64,000 nt of DNA from an uncultured Selenomonadales bacterium (GCA_937901445.1 CALDHY010000072.1:26770-90769), one strand, 5' to 3'; counted from the first letter of the stretch, positions 18,708 through 28,703 are shown. The notes: generated by a model not told the origin, from the sequence alone. A program made the numbers and translations.

Positions 18708-19881
18708 AAATAAAAAAATTATAGGCGCAATTTTGGCAACAACGATTTTTATTGCAAGCAGTTTCACGGCAGGTTGTGGCGGTACGAAACAAGCCGCCGC
18801 GCCCGCCAAAGTTCCCGTTAAGGCAATGAATTTATTGCAACAGTCAACGCCCATTACCTACGGTTTTTCAGGGCAAGTACAAGCCGTCGATGAAGTGCAA
18901 GTGCGCTCGAAAGTCAGCGGTGCGGTTGTTGAAAAATACATACAAGGCGGCGAAAACGTTTACGCGGGGCAGGCACTTTTTAAAATTGATCCACGTCAAT
19001 TTGAAACTGCGGTACTTTCGGCAAAGGCTGATTTGTTAAAATCTGAAGTTAATCTGCGCCGCGCCCAAGAAAATTTTGACAGGAACGAACGCCTTTATAA
19101 AGCGCAAGCTATCTCTCAACAAACTTTATCCAACAGTCGCGCAGATTTAGACAGTGCACTTGCCGCGCTTGAAGCCTCGAAAATTTCGGTACGCAAGGCG
19201 AATGAAAATTTGGCTGATACAATGATTTATTCGCCAATCGACGGCAGAGCGTCTTTAAATGATGCTGCCGTTGGAACTTATGCCGCCGCCGGAAATACCA
19301 CGCTTTTAACTGTCGGAACGATTGACCCTGTGTACGTCCAATTTAATATCAGTGAAACAGATTATCTTAACGTTGTTGCAAAAAATATGTCTAAACGCGG
19401 ACAAGGCGGCAATTACACACTTTCAATTATTTTAAGCAACGGTGAAGAATATCCATTCAAAGGTACACCGGTTGAAGCGGACCGCTCCCTTTCGCAAAAT
19501 TCGGCGTCAATCACGGTTAAAGCGATTTTTGACAATCCCGCCGGAGTTTTATTGCCGGGTATGTTTGCGCACGTCAGCATTGTAAAAGATTCCGGCGCAA
19601 ATACTTTGCTTGTGCCTGAAAGAGCGATTCAGCAACTTTTGGATCAAACTTTTGTTTTGACTGTCGGCAGTGACGGTAAATCTGTTTCAAAGATTGTGGA
19701 GCTTGATGAAAAAGTTGGCAGTTACTACATTGTAAAATCGGGACTCTCGCCGTCTGATATCGTAATTGTTGAAGGTTTAACGAATTTACAAGCCGGCAAA
19801 GATTTAGCTGTTACAATGGTAACGGCGGAAGAAATGGGATTTTCTACCAAAGCTTCTGTAAATCTCATGAATGAGTCTTAA
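18697..19881 (+). CDS. RND efflux periplasmic adaptor (AcrA/MexA type lipoprotein)
   Basis: Protein of 394 residues. Its N-terminal signal has a lipobox ending TAGC, so it is a lipoprotein. The barrel-sandwich and hairpin segments are typical (VRSKVSGAVVEKYIQGGENV, DTMIYSPIDGRAS), followed by a beta-barrel domain with LLPGMFAHVSI. It bridges the inner-membrane pump and the outer-membrane channel. It overlaps the MATE gene and is followed 15 bp later by the pump. The start ATG is preceded by GGAAGGAGAAC. Confidence 0.92.
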   Translation: MTIKNKKIIGAILATTIFIASSFTAGCGGTKQAAAPAKVPVKAMNLLQQSTPITYGFSGQVQAVDEVQVRSKVSGAVVEKYIQGGENVYAGQALFKIDPRQFETAVLSAKADLLKSEVNLRRAQENFDRNERLYKAQAISQQTLSNSRADLDSALAALEASKISVRKANENLADTMIYSPIDGRASLNDAAVGTYAAAGNTTLLTVGTIDPVYVQFNISETDYLNVVAKNMSKRGQGGNYTLSIILSNGEEYPFKGTPVEADRSLSQNSASITVKAIFDNPAGVLLPGMFAHVSIVKDSGANTLLVPERAIQQLLDQTFVLTVGSDGKSVSKIVELDEKVGSYYIVKSGLSPSDIVIVEGLTNLQAGKDLAVTMVTAEEMGFSTKASVNLMNES

Positions 19882-19896
19882 GGAGCGCGCGTAAAA

Positions 19897-22800
19897 ATGT
19901 CTAAATTTTTTATTCATCGTCCTATTTTTGCCATTGTCATTGCGATTATTATTTTAATTTTGGGGTCGCTTGCAATTTTCAGTTTGCCGGTTGCGCAATA
20001 TCCCAAAATTACTCAACCGACTGTAAGCGTCAGCACAAGTTACAGCGGCGCAAATGCCAGCATTATAAATCAATCTGTCGCGCAGGTTATCGAACAACAG
20101 GTAAACGGTACGCAGGGAATGGACTATATGTCTTCAAATTCCAGTAACAACGGTACATATAGTTTGCGCGTCAGATTTAATCTGGATACAAACAGTGATA
20201 TGGACGCAGTCTTGGTTCAAAACAGCGTTTCCATTGCAACGGCAAGCTTGCCTACAGATGTTAAAAATGTTGGCGTAACCACCAGAAAATCTTCCGGCGA
20301 TATGGCGTATCTTTTTGCAATGTATTCGCCCAATAAAACTTTCAATCGCACTTTCATTTCAAATTACGCAAATGTTTACATTGTTGACGCGCTGAAAAGA
20401 ATCAAAGGCGTTGGCGACGTTACTGCTTTTACAATGGATTACAGTATGCGAATTTGGATAAATCCCGAAAGACTTTCTGAACTCGGAATAACAATAAGCG
20501 ATATAAGAGCCGCAATTTCTGAACAAAACGCGCAAGCTCCGGCGGGAACAATCGGACTTTTGCCCGTGCCGGAAAATCAAGAAAAACAATACACCGGCAA
20601 ACTTGAAGGGCGAATTTCCACCGTTGAAGATTTTGAAAACGTCATTTTGAAAACCAACAGCGACGGCGCAAATATTTACCTGCGCGACGTTGCAAGAATT
20701 GAAACGGGCGCAAGAAGTGCCGCGATACTTACAGATACAAACGACGCCCCCAGCGCGGGATTCGGTATTAACTTGACGGACGACGCTAACGCCATTGAAA
20801 CCATCGGCGAAGTTAAACGCGTTATCGAAGAAATGTCACATAATTTCCCCGACGACTTGGAATACTGCGCGATTATCGACAATACCGAATATATCAATGA
20901 ATCGCTCCTTGAAGTTTTGAATACTTTCAAAGAAGCTCTAATGTTGGTTATCGTCATTGTTTTTATTTTCCTGCAAAGTTTTCGTGCAACTTTAATACCG
21001 GTATTGGCAATTCCCGTTTCGCTTGTTGGAACTTTTGCAACTTTTACGCTTTTAGGTTTTACGATAAACACGCTTACACTTTTTGCAATGGTATTGGCAA
21101 TAGGCTTGGTTGTCGATGATGCTATAGTTGTTATTGAAAACGTTGAACACCACATGAAAAACGAAGGGCTCGGCGCGGTTGAGGCAACCGAAATAGCAAT
21201 GGCAGAAGTACAAGGACCGGTTGTGGCAATAGCGTTTGTACTTTCGGCGGTTTTTGTACCGGTAGCATTTTTGGGCGGTATGACGGGCGTACTGTATCGG
21301 CAATTTGCTTTAACAATCGCGGTTTCAATGGGCTTATCGGCTTTTATCGCCTTGACATTGACGCCGGCACTTTGCGCGCTGTTAATGAAGCCGCACAATC
21401 CCAACGCCAAGAAAAATTTTTTGGACAAGGCTTTTGATAAATTTAATAATTGGTTCGACCGCACGCAAAAAAAATATACAGGCGTTGTAGGCTGGTTTAT
21501 TCGTCATGCAAAAATTGGCGTCGTTTCAATGTTGATAATCTGCGCGTTGACTGCCGCAGTTTATAAAATGTTGCCTTCAACTTTTGTACCGAATGAAGAT
21601 CAAGGCTATTTATTGACAGCGGTAAATTTACCGTCCGGCACTTCATTAAACCGCACTTATAACACAATGAGCGAATTAAGCAAAGAAATTGAAAAAATTC
21701 CCGGCGTTTTAAATGTCATGAAAATTGCCGGTTATGACGCTTTATCAGGCGGTAATAAATCAAGCAGCGGCGCAATTTTTGTCGGGCTTACTTCATGGGG
21801 CGAACGTACAACAAAAGAATTGTCTATTACCAATATAACCCGTGAAATTAACAAATTGGGCGCAAAATACCCTGAAGCGGCAGTTGCCGCTTTTACAACT
21901 CCCGCGTTGCCCGGCTTAGGTATGGTCGGCGGCTGGAGTATGGAGCTTTTGGATATGACAGGCTACAGCGATGAAGAACTTGACGCAATAGCAAAAAGAA
22001 TCGTGGCGGCGGCTAATCAACGCCCCGAATTGCAAAGAGTGCGCACAACTTATTCCATTGATTCACCAATTTGCAATTTTGAAATTAACCGTGAAAAAGC
22101 AAAACAACTCGGCGTAGCTTTTTCTGATGTTTATATGGCGTTGCAGGCGAATTTCGGCGGTACTCAAATTGGCGACTTTATGCAATTCGGACGCAATTAT
22201 AAAATTATGTTGCAAGCAGACGCGCAATACCGCTCCGAAACTGAAGCTTTAAAATTTATTTACGTCAGAAGCAGACAAGGCACAATGGTTCCGCTGGACA
22301 GTTTATTGACAGCGAAATTTTTAACTTCCCCAGCGATAATCACAAGATTTAACGGCACGCGCAGTATCAGTTTTCAAGGTTCCACGCCCAGCGGCTACAG
22401 CTCCGGTCAATCTATGGAGGCAATGGAAGAAGTCGTTCATGAAGTCGTACCAACAGGTTTTGGTATTGAATGGTCGGGGCAGTCCCGCGAAGAAAAAGCC
22501 TCTTCAGGCTCGACAATGCAAGTTATGGGGCTTGCGCTGGTATTTGTATTTCTGTGTTTAGCCGCGCTTTATGAAAGTTGGAGCGTACCTTTCGCAGTTT
22601 TGCTTACAGTTCCAACAGGAATTTTTGGCGCGTTCTTCGTGCAATGGGCGTTGTTTATGATTTTTGCACTGATCGGCTCGCCGAATCCCGGCTTGATGAA
22701 CAGTATCTATATGCAAATTGGCGTTATTATGATAATCGGCTTGGCGGCGAAAAATGCGATACTGATTGTTGAATTTGCGAAAGTTCGTACAGATGCGGGA

Positions 22801-23091
22801 ATGGACGCAATGCAAGCGGCGGTTGAGGCGGCAGGTTTACGCCTTCGCCCAATTTTAATGACTTCGCTGGCGTTTATAATCGGCTGTTTACCTTTGGCAA
22901 TGGCAAGCGGCGCGGGCTCGGCGGCTAGAAACGGTATGGGTACTGCCGTTGTTGGCGGTATGTTATTCGCTACCTCTATTGGAATTTTTTTAATTCCGGT
23001 TTTCTTTTTCATAGTGGAAAAAATTTCTTCAAAGTTTAGCGGTAAGTCTAAAGTTGCCGCGCCTCAAATTGCAAAGGAGGGAGCGAATTGA
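19897..23091 (+). CDS. RND multidrug efflux pump (HAE1/AcrB family)
   Basis: Protein of 1,064 residues, the family's normal length. The first helix follows the conserved FFIHRPIFA start. The proton-relay Asp pair is in GLVVDDAIVVIENVEHH. A large porter loop follows TM1 and is repeated after TM7. The C-terminal helices include AAKNAILIVEFA. It exports hydrophobic compounds by proton exchange, as a trimer with the adaptor and the TolC-like channel. SD AAGGAGCGCG precedes ATG. It overlaps the next gene by 4 bp (translational coupling). Confidence 0.95.
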   Translation: MSKFFIHRPIFAIVIAIIILILGSLAIFSLPVAQYPKITQPTVSVSTSYSGANASIINQSVAQVIEQQVNGTQGMDYMSSNSSNNGTYSLRVRFNLDTNSDMDAVLVQNSVSIATASLPTDVKNVGVTTRKSSGDMAYLFAMYSPNKTFNRTFISNYANVYIVDALKRIKGVGDVTAFTMDYSMRIWINPERLSELGITISDIRAAISEQNAQAPAGTIGLLPVPENQEKQYTGKLEGRISTVEDFENVILKTNSDGANIYLRDVARIETGARSAAILTDTNDAPSAGFGINLTDDANAIETIGEVKRVIEEMSHNFPDDLEYCAIIDNTEYINESLLEVLNTFKEALMLVIVIVFIFLQSFRATLIPVLAIPVSLVGTFATFTLLGFTINTLTLFAMVLAIGLVVDDAIVVIENVEHHMKNEGLGAVEATEIAMAEVQGPVVAIAFVLSAVFVPVAFLGGMTGVLYRQFALTIAVSMGLSAFIALTLTPALCALLMKPHNPNAKKNFLDKAFDKFNNWFDRTQKKYTGVVGWFIRHAKIGVVSMLIICALTAAVYKMLPSTFVPNEDQGYLLTAVNLPSGTSLNRTYNTMSELSKEIEKIPGVLNVMKIAGYDALSGGNKSSSGAIFVGLTSWGERTTKELSITNITREINKLGAKYPEAAVAAFTTPALPGLGMVGGWSMELLDMTGYSDEELDAIAKRIVAAANQRPELQRVRTTYSIDSPICNFEINREKAKQLGVAFSDVYMALQANFGGTQIGDFMQFGRNYKIMLQADAQYRSETEALKFIYVRSRQGTMVPLDSLLTAKFLTSPAIITRFNGTRSISFQGSTPSGYSSGQSMEAMEEVVHEVVPTGFGIEWSGQSREEKASSGSTMQVMGLALVFVFLCLAALYESWSVPFAVLLTVPTGIFGAFFVQWALFMIFALIGSPNPGLMNSIYMQIGVIMIIGLAAKNAILIVEFAKVRTDAGMDAMQAAVEAAGLRLRPILMTSLAFIIGCLPLAMASGAGSAARNGMGTAVVGGMLFATSIGIFLIPVFFFIVEKISSKFSGKSKVAAPQIAKEGAN

Positions 23092-24476
23092 AATTAAATA
23101 AATTTATGTTAAGCGTACTGCTGGCAATCTGTACTTCAACTCCCGACGTTTCAGCAGAAATTTTAAATGTAAATCTTGACGAATGCATAAATATTGCGCT
23201 AAAAAATAATCTAAGTATTGAACAATCTGAAGCAAGCCGCGAAAATGCAGACTGGGCTTTAAGGCGTTATCGCCGCGCTACAGGTCCTTCTGTAAGTTGG
23301 AGTTCCAACGCAAATAAAATTGGCGGCGAAGATTATGCATCGCGCCGCAGAAATACCGGTATAGATTTTGAATATTCTTTTGACAACACTTTAAGGCTTA
23401 CATACCCGCTTTACACCGGCGGCAGAAATGAAAACAATATCGCCTCTGCCCAATACAATTTAAATTCCGCAGATTTAACGCTGGAAAATACCAAGCAGCA
23501 AGTCATTTATAACGTTACAGCCGCTTATTACAACGTTTTGAGAAACAGGAATTTAATAACCATCAAAGAAAATACAGTTAATCTCTTGCAGGCGCATTTG
23601 AATCAAGTTAAACAGAAATTTGAAATTGGCGTGGTTGCCGGTGCAGATATTTTATCTTCACAAGTTCAAATTGCGAACGCGCAACAATCGCTTATTACAA
23701 CACAAAATGACTATGATAACGCCGTTGCAACGCTAAATAATTTAATGGGACTTTCACTAAGTACAGAACTGGTGATTAATGACGATTTATCTTACCAAAA
23801 TTACTCGGTTAATTTTGAAGACTGTTTAAGTTACGCGCTGGCACATCGCCCTGATTTTATCGCCGCCAATTTCGCCGTACAAAAAGCTGAAAAAGATATG
23901 TCCGTTGTAAAAGCCGGTAAACGCCCGCAAGTCAACGCGGTTGTAAGCAGGACTTTTAACGGCGAAAAGATTTTTGACAACGACCACAACGATAGTTGGA
24001 CGGCGGGCTTGTCTATGTCTTGGAGCGTTTTTGATAACAATGTAATTTCGGCGCAAGTTCACGAAAGTGAGGCAAATTTAAAGCGGCTTAAGGCAGTTTA
24101 CGAACAGACTAAGCAACAAGTTGAATTAGACGTGCGGCAGGCTTTTAACAATCTTAGAGCGGCTGAAAAAAATATTCGAACTACTCAAGCGGCGGTTAAA
24201 CAAGCTGAAGAAGAATACAGAATTTCGCAAGTTAAATATAATGAAGGCGTTGGTACCAATCTTGAAGTAATGGATTCACAGGAAAAATTTACTGAAGCTC
24301 AAACAAATTTTTACACCGCGCTTTACAACTATAACACCAGCCGCGCGCAACTTGATAAAGCTATGGGCGTTCCCGTCTACATTGACACTTTACAATATAA
24401 TTTGGCTGTTCAAGAAGGAAAAACTGAACCGGAGGCACTTGAAGTTTCTCTGGTAAACGGTAACCAAAATCAATAA
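23088..24476 (+). CDS. TolC-family outer membrane efflux protein
   Basis: Protein of 462 residues. A signal peptide ends near PDVSAEIL. Two structural repeats of the TolC family are visible, with LDECINIALKNNLSIEQSEA at the start and long amphipathic helices (about 180-270 and 330-420). YNEGVGTNLEVMDSQ is the conserved second-repeat segment. No lipobox is evident. Start TTG or ATG near 23088 overlaps the pump stop, with GGAGGGAG upstream. It completes the tripartite pump and is the last intact chromosomal-type gene before the mobile element. Confidence 0.92.
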   Translation: MKLNKFMLSVLLAICTSTPDVSAEILNVNLDECINIALKNNLSIEQSEASRENADWALRRYRRATGPSVSWSSNANKIGGEDYASRRRNTGIDFEYSFDNTLRLTYPLYTGGRNENNIASAQYNLNSADLTLENTKQQVIYNVTAAYYNVLRNRNLITIKENTVNLLQAHLNQVKQKFEIGVVAGADILSSQVQIANAQQSLITTQNDYDNAVATLNNLMGLSLSTELVINDDLSYQNYSVNFEDCLSYALAHRPDFIAANFAVQKAEKDMSVVKAGKRPQVNAVVSRTFNGEKIFDNDHNDSWTAGLSMSWSVFDNNVISAQVHESEANLKRLKAVYEQTKQQVELDVRQAFNNLRAAEKNIRTTQAAVKQAEEEYRISQVKYNEGVGTNLEVMDSQEKFTEAQTNFYTALYNYNTSRAQLDKAMGVPVYIDTLQYNLAVQEGKTEPEALEVSLVNGNQNQ

Positions 24477-24504
24477 ATGGAAAGCGTGACAGAGGCTAAA
24501 AACT

Positions 24505-24573
24505 TTTGACGATTTGATTGGCACTTGGAATGTTTTTTTGAGTGCCTTTTATTTTTGCCACGAACGGCAAATC
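24505..24573 (+). pseudogene. hsdR: Small remnant of hsdR (type I restriction R subunit, N-terminal part)
   Basis: This stretch matches bases 50,729-50,795 of the hsdR gene in the same window. Both hold CTTGGAATG, a shared 22-base run starting GAGTGCCTTTTATTTTTGCC, and AACGGCA, with a few substitutions and a one-base change in the T run. In hsdR it encodes GTWNGFRVPFIFATNGR. Here no frame is open and nothing else of the gene is clear, although GAGGCTAAAA at 24,492 also resembles the hsdR 5' end. It sits immediately left of parAB, so it may mark an old junction or a second element copy. Confidence 0.7.
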
Positions 24574-24577
24574 GGAA

Positions 24578-24634
24578 TGTACCCATAATGGGTACAAATG
24601 AAAATTAGCCGGAAATGTACCCATAATGGGTACA
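24578..24634. repeat. Two 19-bp palindromes upstream of parA (centromere/operator candidates)
   Basis: TGTACCCATAATGGGTACA occurs at 24,578-24,596 and 24,616-24,634, each palindromic about the central base, with start-to-start spacing of 38 bp. The same palindrome, with the central A/T reversed, occurs twice after parB with the same spacing. Binding by ParB or by a dimeric repressor is a reasonable inference. Confidence 0.8.
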
Positions 24635-24747
24635 TTTGAAGGAGCAATGAAAATAATGATAGAAAGCAAAACCGAAAGATTAAAATTTTAGAAGTAGACA
24701 ACCGGCTAAAAGATTATAACAAATATTGAAAGTGGGGCGTTTATAAA

Positions 24748-25548
24748 ATGAGAACAATAGGCTTTATAAATTGGAAAGGCGGAGTGGGCAAAACAAGCAT
24801 AGCGATAAACACGGCGTACGCGCTGGCAGAAAGTTGGAGCGCAAAAGTTTTATTCATAGATATGGATAAACAGGCGAACGCGTCATACTGGTTTGAAAAA
24901 GACAACGCCAAAGGCACGCTCGGAAATATTTTAGCGGCAGGAACAGAAGCGGCGGAAGTTTCAAATATACCGGTAATGACGGCGGAAGAAGTGATTCAAA
25001 AAACGCGGTATCCGAACATTGATTTGATAGCGGCAGATCCAAATTTGCTGGATATAAATTTAGCGATACTGGGAAATAAGGTCGGGCGGCAAGACAATAT
25101 TTTGAAGGAAGCATTAAAGCCGGTAACAGGACGCTATGAAGTGTGCGTGATAGACAACCCGCCGGATTCAAATATACCGGTGTTGAACGGCTTGGAAGTA
25201 ATGGACGATGTAATAGCGGTAACGTTGCCGAATAAATTTAGCTTGCAGGGAATAGAACAGTTGGAACAGGAAATAAAAAATTATAACGCGATTTTAAAAT
25301 TAAAAATCAAAATACGCGGCGTGTTGTTAAATCAATTTATTTCATCAGAAAGTTGTTATGAAGTCCTGCGCGAGATACGCGGCAAAGGCTACAAAATTTT
25401 TCCGTACATAAGAGGCGGAAAACCGACGCAAATTTGGTTAGACCGCGTGATAAACGAAAGAAAAAGCATTTATGAAATATCGCCAAAATCCGGCTATGCG
25501 AAAGATTTAATGAGTTTTATAGAGGCACTGGTGGAGGGCAAAGAATGA
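24748..25548 (+). CDS. parA: ParA-family partition ATPase
   Basis: Protein of 266 residues with a deviant Walker A motif KGGVGKTS at about 10-17, FIDMDKQANAS as Walker A', and VIDNPPDS as the Walker B region. It has no N-terminal HTH, so it is of the short chromosome/type Ib-like form. It overlaps parB by 4 bp. ParA moves ParB-centromere complexes on the nucleoid. ATA isoleucine codons are frequent here, unlike the genes to the left, supporting a foreign origin. The frame is intact. Confidence 0.92.
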   Translation: MRTIGFINWKGGVGKTSIAINTAYALAESWSAKVLFIDMDKQANASYWFEKDNAKGTLGNILAAGTEAAEVSNIPVMTAEEVIQKTRYPNIDLIAADPNLLDINLAILGNKVGRQDNILKEALKPVTGRYEVCVIDNPPDSNIPVLNGLEVMDDVIAVTLPNKFSLQGIEQLEQEIKNYNAILKLKIKIRGVLLNQFISSESCYEVLREIRGKGYKIFPYIRGGKPTQIWLDRVINERKSIYEISPKSGYAKDLMSFIEALVEGKE

Positions 25549-26606
25549 AAAAGCACAGCGGCGGGCTTGGAAAATTTTTAAATGAAGTAACGCAGTCGGC
25601 AGATAAAAACGGCGATGACGACACTGAAGAAATAGTGTACATAGATATAGACAAACTTGAAACAAACCCGCGCAATTTTTACGGAATAAGACAAGTGGAA
25701 GAGTTGGCGGGATTAATAGCGGTTTCAAAATTAATAGAACCGTTACTGGTTAGCAAAAAATCTGACGGGAAATATAAAATCATATCCGGACATCGCCGCC
25801 GCGCCGCAGTTCAAAAACTTCTTGAAGATGGAGTCTATACCGAAAGAAAATTACCGTGCATTATTAAAGCTCCCGCAAAAATCAAAATCGAACAAGAAAA
25901 CGGTGACGCGGTAGAATTTGATGAAGACGCGGTGGAAATGTTAAACTTAATAGCGTCAAACAGGGGACAGCGTGAAGAGCGGACGCCGGAAGAAAAATTA
26001 CAGGAAATAAAATATCTGGAAAGATTTGCAAAGGCGATATACAATCAAAAGAATCGCGGTACAAGAGGAAGATTTGTAAATTTTTTTGCTGAAGAAATTT
26101 TAAACATATCGAAGTCGCAACTTTTGAGAATAAATTCGTTGTCGAAGTTGACGCCGAAAGTTCAACAAGCATTAGCCGATAAAAAAATAAGTGAGACGGC
26201 GGCAATGGAAATGACAAGTATGGAAGCAGATGAACAAGATAATTGCCTGTCAAAAATCTTGAGCGGTGAAATAAAAGGAACTGTTCAGGCGGTTCAAAAA
26301 TACAAGTTGTCAAAATCTGAAATTGCGGAAAGAACAGAAACGTTACCGCAAAAAAAATTTGTGCCATCTTTAGAAAAAAATATAGTCAGCCGGATAACAG
26401 ATGTACCCGAAGAAATAGACGACCCGCAAAAAGAAGCGGAAGAATGGTTTTATCAAGAGAAGCTGTCATTTTATGAAAAAATCTATGCCGAAGCCAAAAG
26501 ATTGAGTGAAGAAGAACATAGCGAATTGAAAGCGGCGCAGTGGGGAATAAGAGCGTCGGTGGCGCGCTACAATATCGAAGAATTGAAACTTCAACACAAA
26601 AATTGA
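25545..26606 (+). CDS. parB: ParB-family partition protein
   Basis: Protein of 353 residues. The N-terminal ParB/sulfiredoxin-fold domain shows DIDKLETNPRNFYGIRQ, a LIEPLLV segment and the family box SGHRRRAA. A helical central region (about 150-240) includes a candidate helix-turn-helix around ILNISKSQLLRINSL. The C-terminal third is charged and helical. It is coupled to parA, and palindrome pairs flank the two genes. It is one of the few undamaged genes of the element. Confidence 0.9.
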   Translation: MKKHSGGLGKFLNEVTQSADKNGDDDTEEIVYIDIDKLETNPRNFYGIRQVEELAGLIAVSKLIEPLLVSKKSDGKYKIISGHRRRAAVQKLLEDGVYTERKLPCIIKAPAKIKIEQENGDAVEFDEDAVEMLNLIASNRGQREERTPEEKLQEIKYLERFAKAIYNQKNRGTRGRFVNFFAEEILNISKSQLLRINSLSKLTPKVQQALADKKISETAAMEMTSMEADEQDNCLSKILSGEIKGTVQAVQKYKLSKSEIAERTETLPQKKFVPSLEKNIVSRITDVPEEIDDPQKEAEEWFYQEKLSFYEKIYAEAKRLSEEEHSELKAAQWGIRASVARYNIEELKLQHKN

Positions 26607-26608
26607 TT

Positions 26609-26665
26609 TGTACCCATTATGGGTACAAATGAAAAATAATTGGAAATGTACCCATTATGGGTACA
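26609..26665. repeat. Two 19-bp palindromes downstream of parB
   Basis: TGTACCCATTATGGGTACA at 26,609-26,627 and 26,647-26,665, start-to-start spacing 38 bp. The flanking bases also match the upstream pair (ACAAATGAAAA after the first copy, GGAAA before the second, TTTGAA after it), so the whole ~60-bp block was duplicated to bracket parAB. Confidence 0.8.
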
Positions 26666-26768
26666 TTTGAAAAATAATTGACTCATTTTGCTTTATTAAA
26701 CTTTCTGGATAGAGTATATTGCCGGAGAGCGGAATTTTCTCATTTTCTTCGTTCCGCTTCATTAATGT

Positions 26769-26987
26769 TTAAAGCATTGAGACATCTAACTTTTTCGTAT
26801 TCAAAATTTTTGCCGTTTGAATTGCGGTCTTAATTGCTTCTTCAATATTTTTCTTTTCGATAACAGCTATTGCCGCTTCTGTCCTGTGACTTGTCGGCAA
26901 CATCGCTGTAAAACTTGCTGTAACTCCTAATATTACGGCACTTACTGCCGCTGTTGCTTTGAACCACGACATAATTTTTCCCTCCAT
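26769..26987 (-). pseudogene. trbJ: TrbJ/VirB5-like protein, N-terminal fragment
   Basis: A 72-residue frame with a signal peptide (FKATAAVSAVILGVTASF) followed by AVIEKKNIEEAIKTAIQTAK, which fits the conserved start of mature TrbJ proteins. It then stops, with no C-terminal part next to it. A matching C-terminal TrbJ piece lies 4.6 kb away on the opposite strand (31,612 onward), suggesting that an inversion split the gene. It follows trbE on the minus strand, the normal trb order. Confidence 0.55.
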
Positions 26988-27009
26988 TATCAGTACTGAA
27001 TTTTTTCCT

Positions 27010-28703
27010 CAAAATTTTAAACTTTTTTTAGTCTCTCTCTTACAATGCTACTATTATTCCTTCGTCACGATTCAAACGGTACGCCAAAAAAATCTCCGCC
27101 TTTCTGTTTCAACTCTCGGCAACGTCAAATTCCTATATTCAATCCAGTACTTATTAAAATTTTCCTGCCCGTATTTTTCCAAAAGTTCACTTGTCTTTTT
27201 ATTGTCCGCTTTATCGCTACATAAGCCAGAGAGAGCGGACAATTTTCTAACGCCAAATCATAAAGCCGACAACCTAACGGCGAAACATAATAATATTGCT
27301 TTTTCTTCACTGCACCCGCCAGCTCCGGATATTGTCAGCGGTTGCAACGCCGTCTTTTATTCGGTCGATTGAATCGCATTTACTAAGTTTGTCATTCGCC
27401 TAAAACTTTTATCTTTGTAAGAGAAAACCGCAGAGCCATTCTTGTAACCATTGATTTTCTTTGTCGTTGTCTATTTGTGAAAGCGGCTGAAATGATACAT
27501 GGTGCGGTTCATTACCCAAATCAAAAAATCTTCCGCCAACTCCTGCCGTTAATACCATTGACGAAGCCCCTTTAGCAAAGATAAATATTCCGGCGTCCTT
27601 ATATTTGCTAAACGACGCCGCTATTATATTCAGCTGTACATTTTTCCCGCGCCTGTAGATCCGACAATTAATGTATGCCCTACGTGCAATGACAATCTGA
27701 AAGACGTATTTCCTGCAGTTTGTGCGTAATCAACGGCGGAGCTTGAAAATATTTATTGCGCGGGTCGCCCGCCCATATATCAGAAATTGACATCATATGT
27801 ACTAAATTTGCACAAGATACCATTGGACGGCGTACAAATCGCCCTATATTGCCCGGCAAACTTCCCATCCAAGCGTCCACCGTGTTTAAATCTTCTATTT
27901 TGACGCGGAATCCCAAATTTATTAAAGTTTGCTCCACTAACTGCGCCTTTGCATTCGCTACTTCATCAAATCTCATCGCCGCCGTTTCGTTCAGATTATC
28001 CGGCGTTTCCTTATCCAACAGTAATTCTTTAAACCTTGTGACCCAGCGATATGCAAAATCTAACTGATTCAATCTGTCAAATATCCCAAATACTGAATTT
28101 CCCAAATATCATGCCGGCGTTATTATTCTGACGTGTTTTTTCCTAAGCGCGGCTCAAGACCGCCATAAAAAGGAGAGTCATACAAATAAATATCCAACAA
28201 TAAATTATTTTTCGGCATTTTCATTGAGCGCGGATTATCTGAAATGCACGAATGTAGGTAAGTCAACATTTCATCTTGATTCAGAAAATGTGCCGGTATC
28301 CTTAACGACGTAAATCCCCCCCATTAGTTTACGCGGTTGCATAATAATTTGATTCAAAATGCTTGCCGTCCGAGAAAAATTTTTTGCGCTCATCGTCCAT
28401 TGCCTTTGTTATCATATCCGGAAAATAAACATCTGTTGCATACGATTTTGACGCAACTTTCTGCGCTTCAAAATATAAAATCCAACCCGTATCTAATCCT
28501 TGAAATGATGTGTTAAGTTGTTGCGTAATTATTGCCGGTTGCTCTTTTATCGCGAAATTTAAATCCGAAGCTCTATATTTCCACGTCGTTTGTAAACTCC
28601 CGTCTTTATTCAGCACTATTGCCGGTTCGTGAATTATTCGCGCATACGGCATTGTATATTTCAAATATTCTTTCTTGCGGTTAAATCTGTCCATTCGATA
28701 CAT
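27010..28703 (-). pseudogene. trbE: TrbE/VirB4 conjugation ATPase, broken
   Basis: Conjugative transfer ATPase in at least six pieces. N-terminal: VLNKDGSLQTTWKYRASDLN and GWILYFEAQ, ending FESNYYATA. Then LTYLHSCISDNP, FYGGLEPRLG, and after an in-frame TGA (28,109-28,111) a piece with DFAYRWVTRF and AWMGSLPGNIG. After a one-base shift come HVGHTLIVGSTGAGK (Walker A) and FIFAKGASSMVL. The middle, including Walker B, is missing near 27,400. The C-terminus YYYVSPLGCRLYDLALENC then resumes and shifts again to LLEKYGQENFNKYW. The gene cannot make a working ATPase. The order after trbB-C-D is that of P-type T4SS operons. Confidence 0.8.

Noticed and set aside
20676..21464. Minus-strand open frame of 262 codons
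   Set aside because: Wholly inside the RND pump gene and of low complexity (Ser/Thr/Ala/Ile); a shadow frame.
26728..26758. AGCGGAA/TTCCGCT hairpin after parB
   Set aside because: Short stem, 17-nt loop and no T run; could be chance.
26959..27372. Plus-strand open frame of 137 codons
   Set aside because: Antisense to the trbE C-terminus and trbJ start; no start site or domain.
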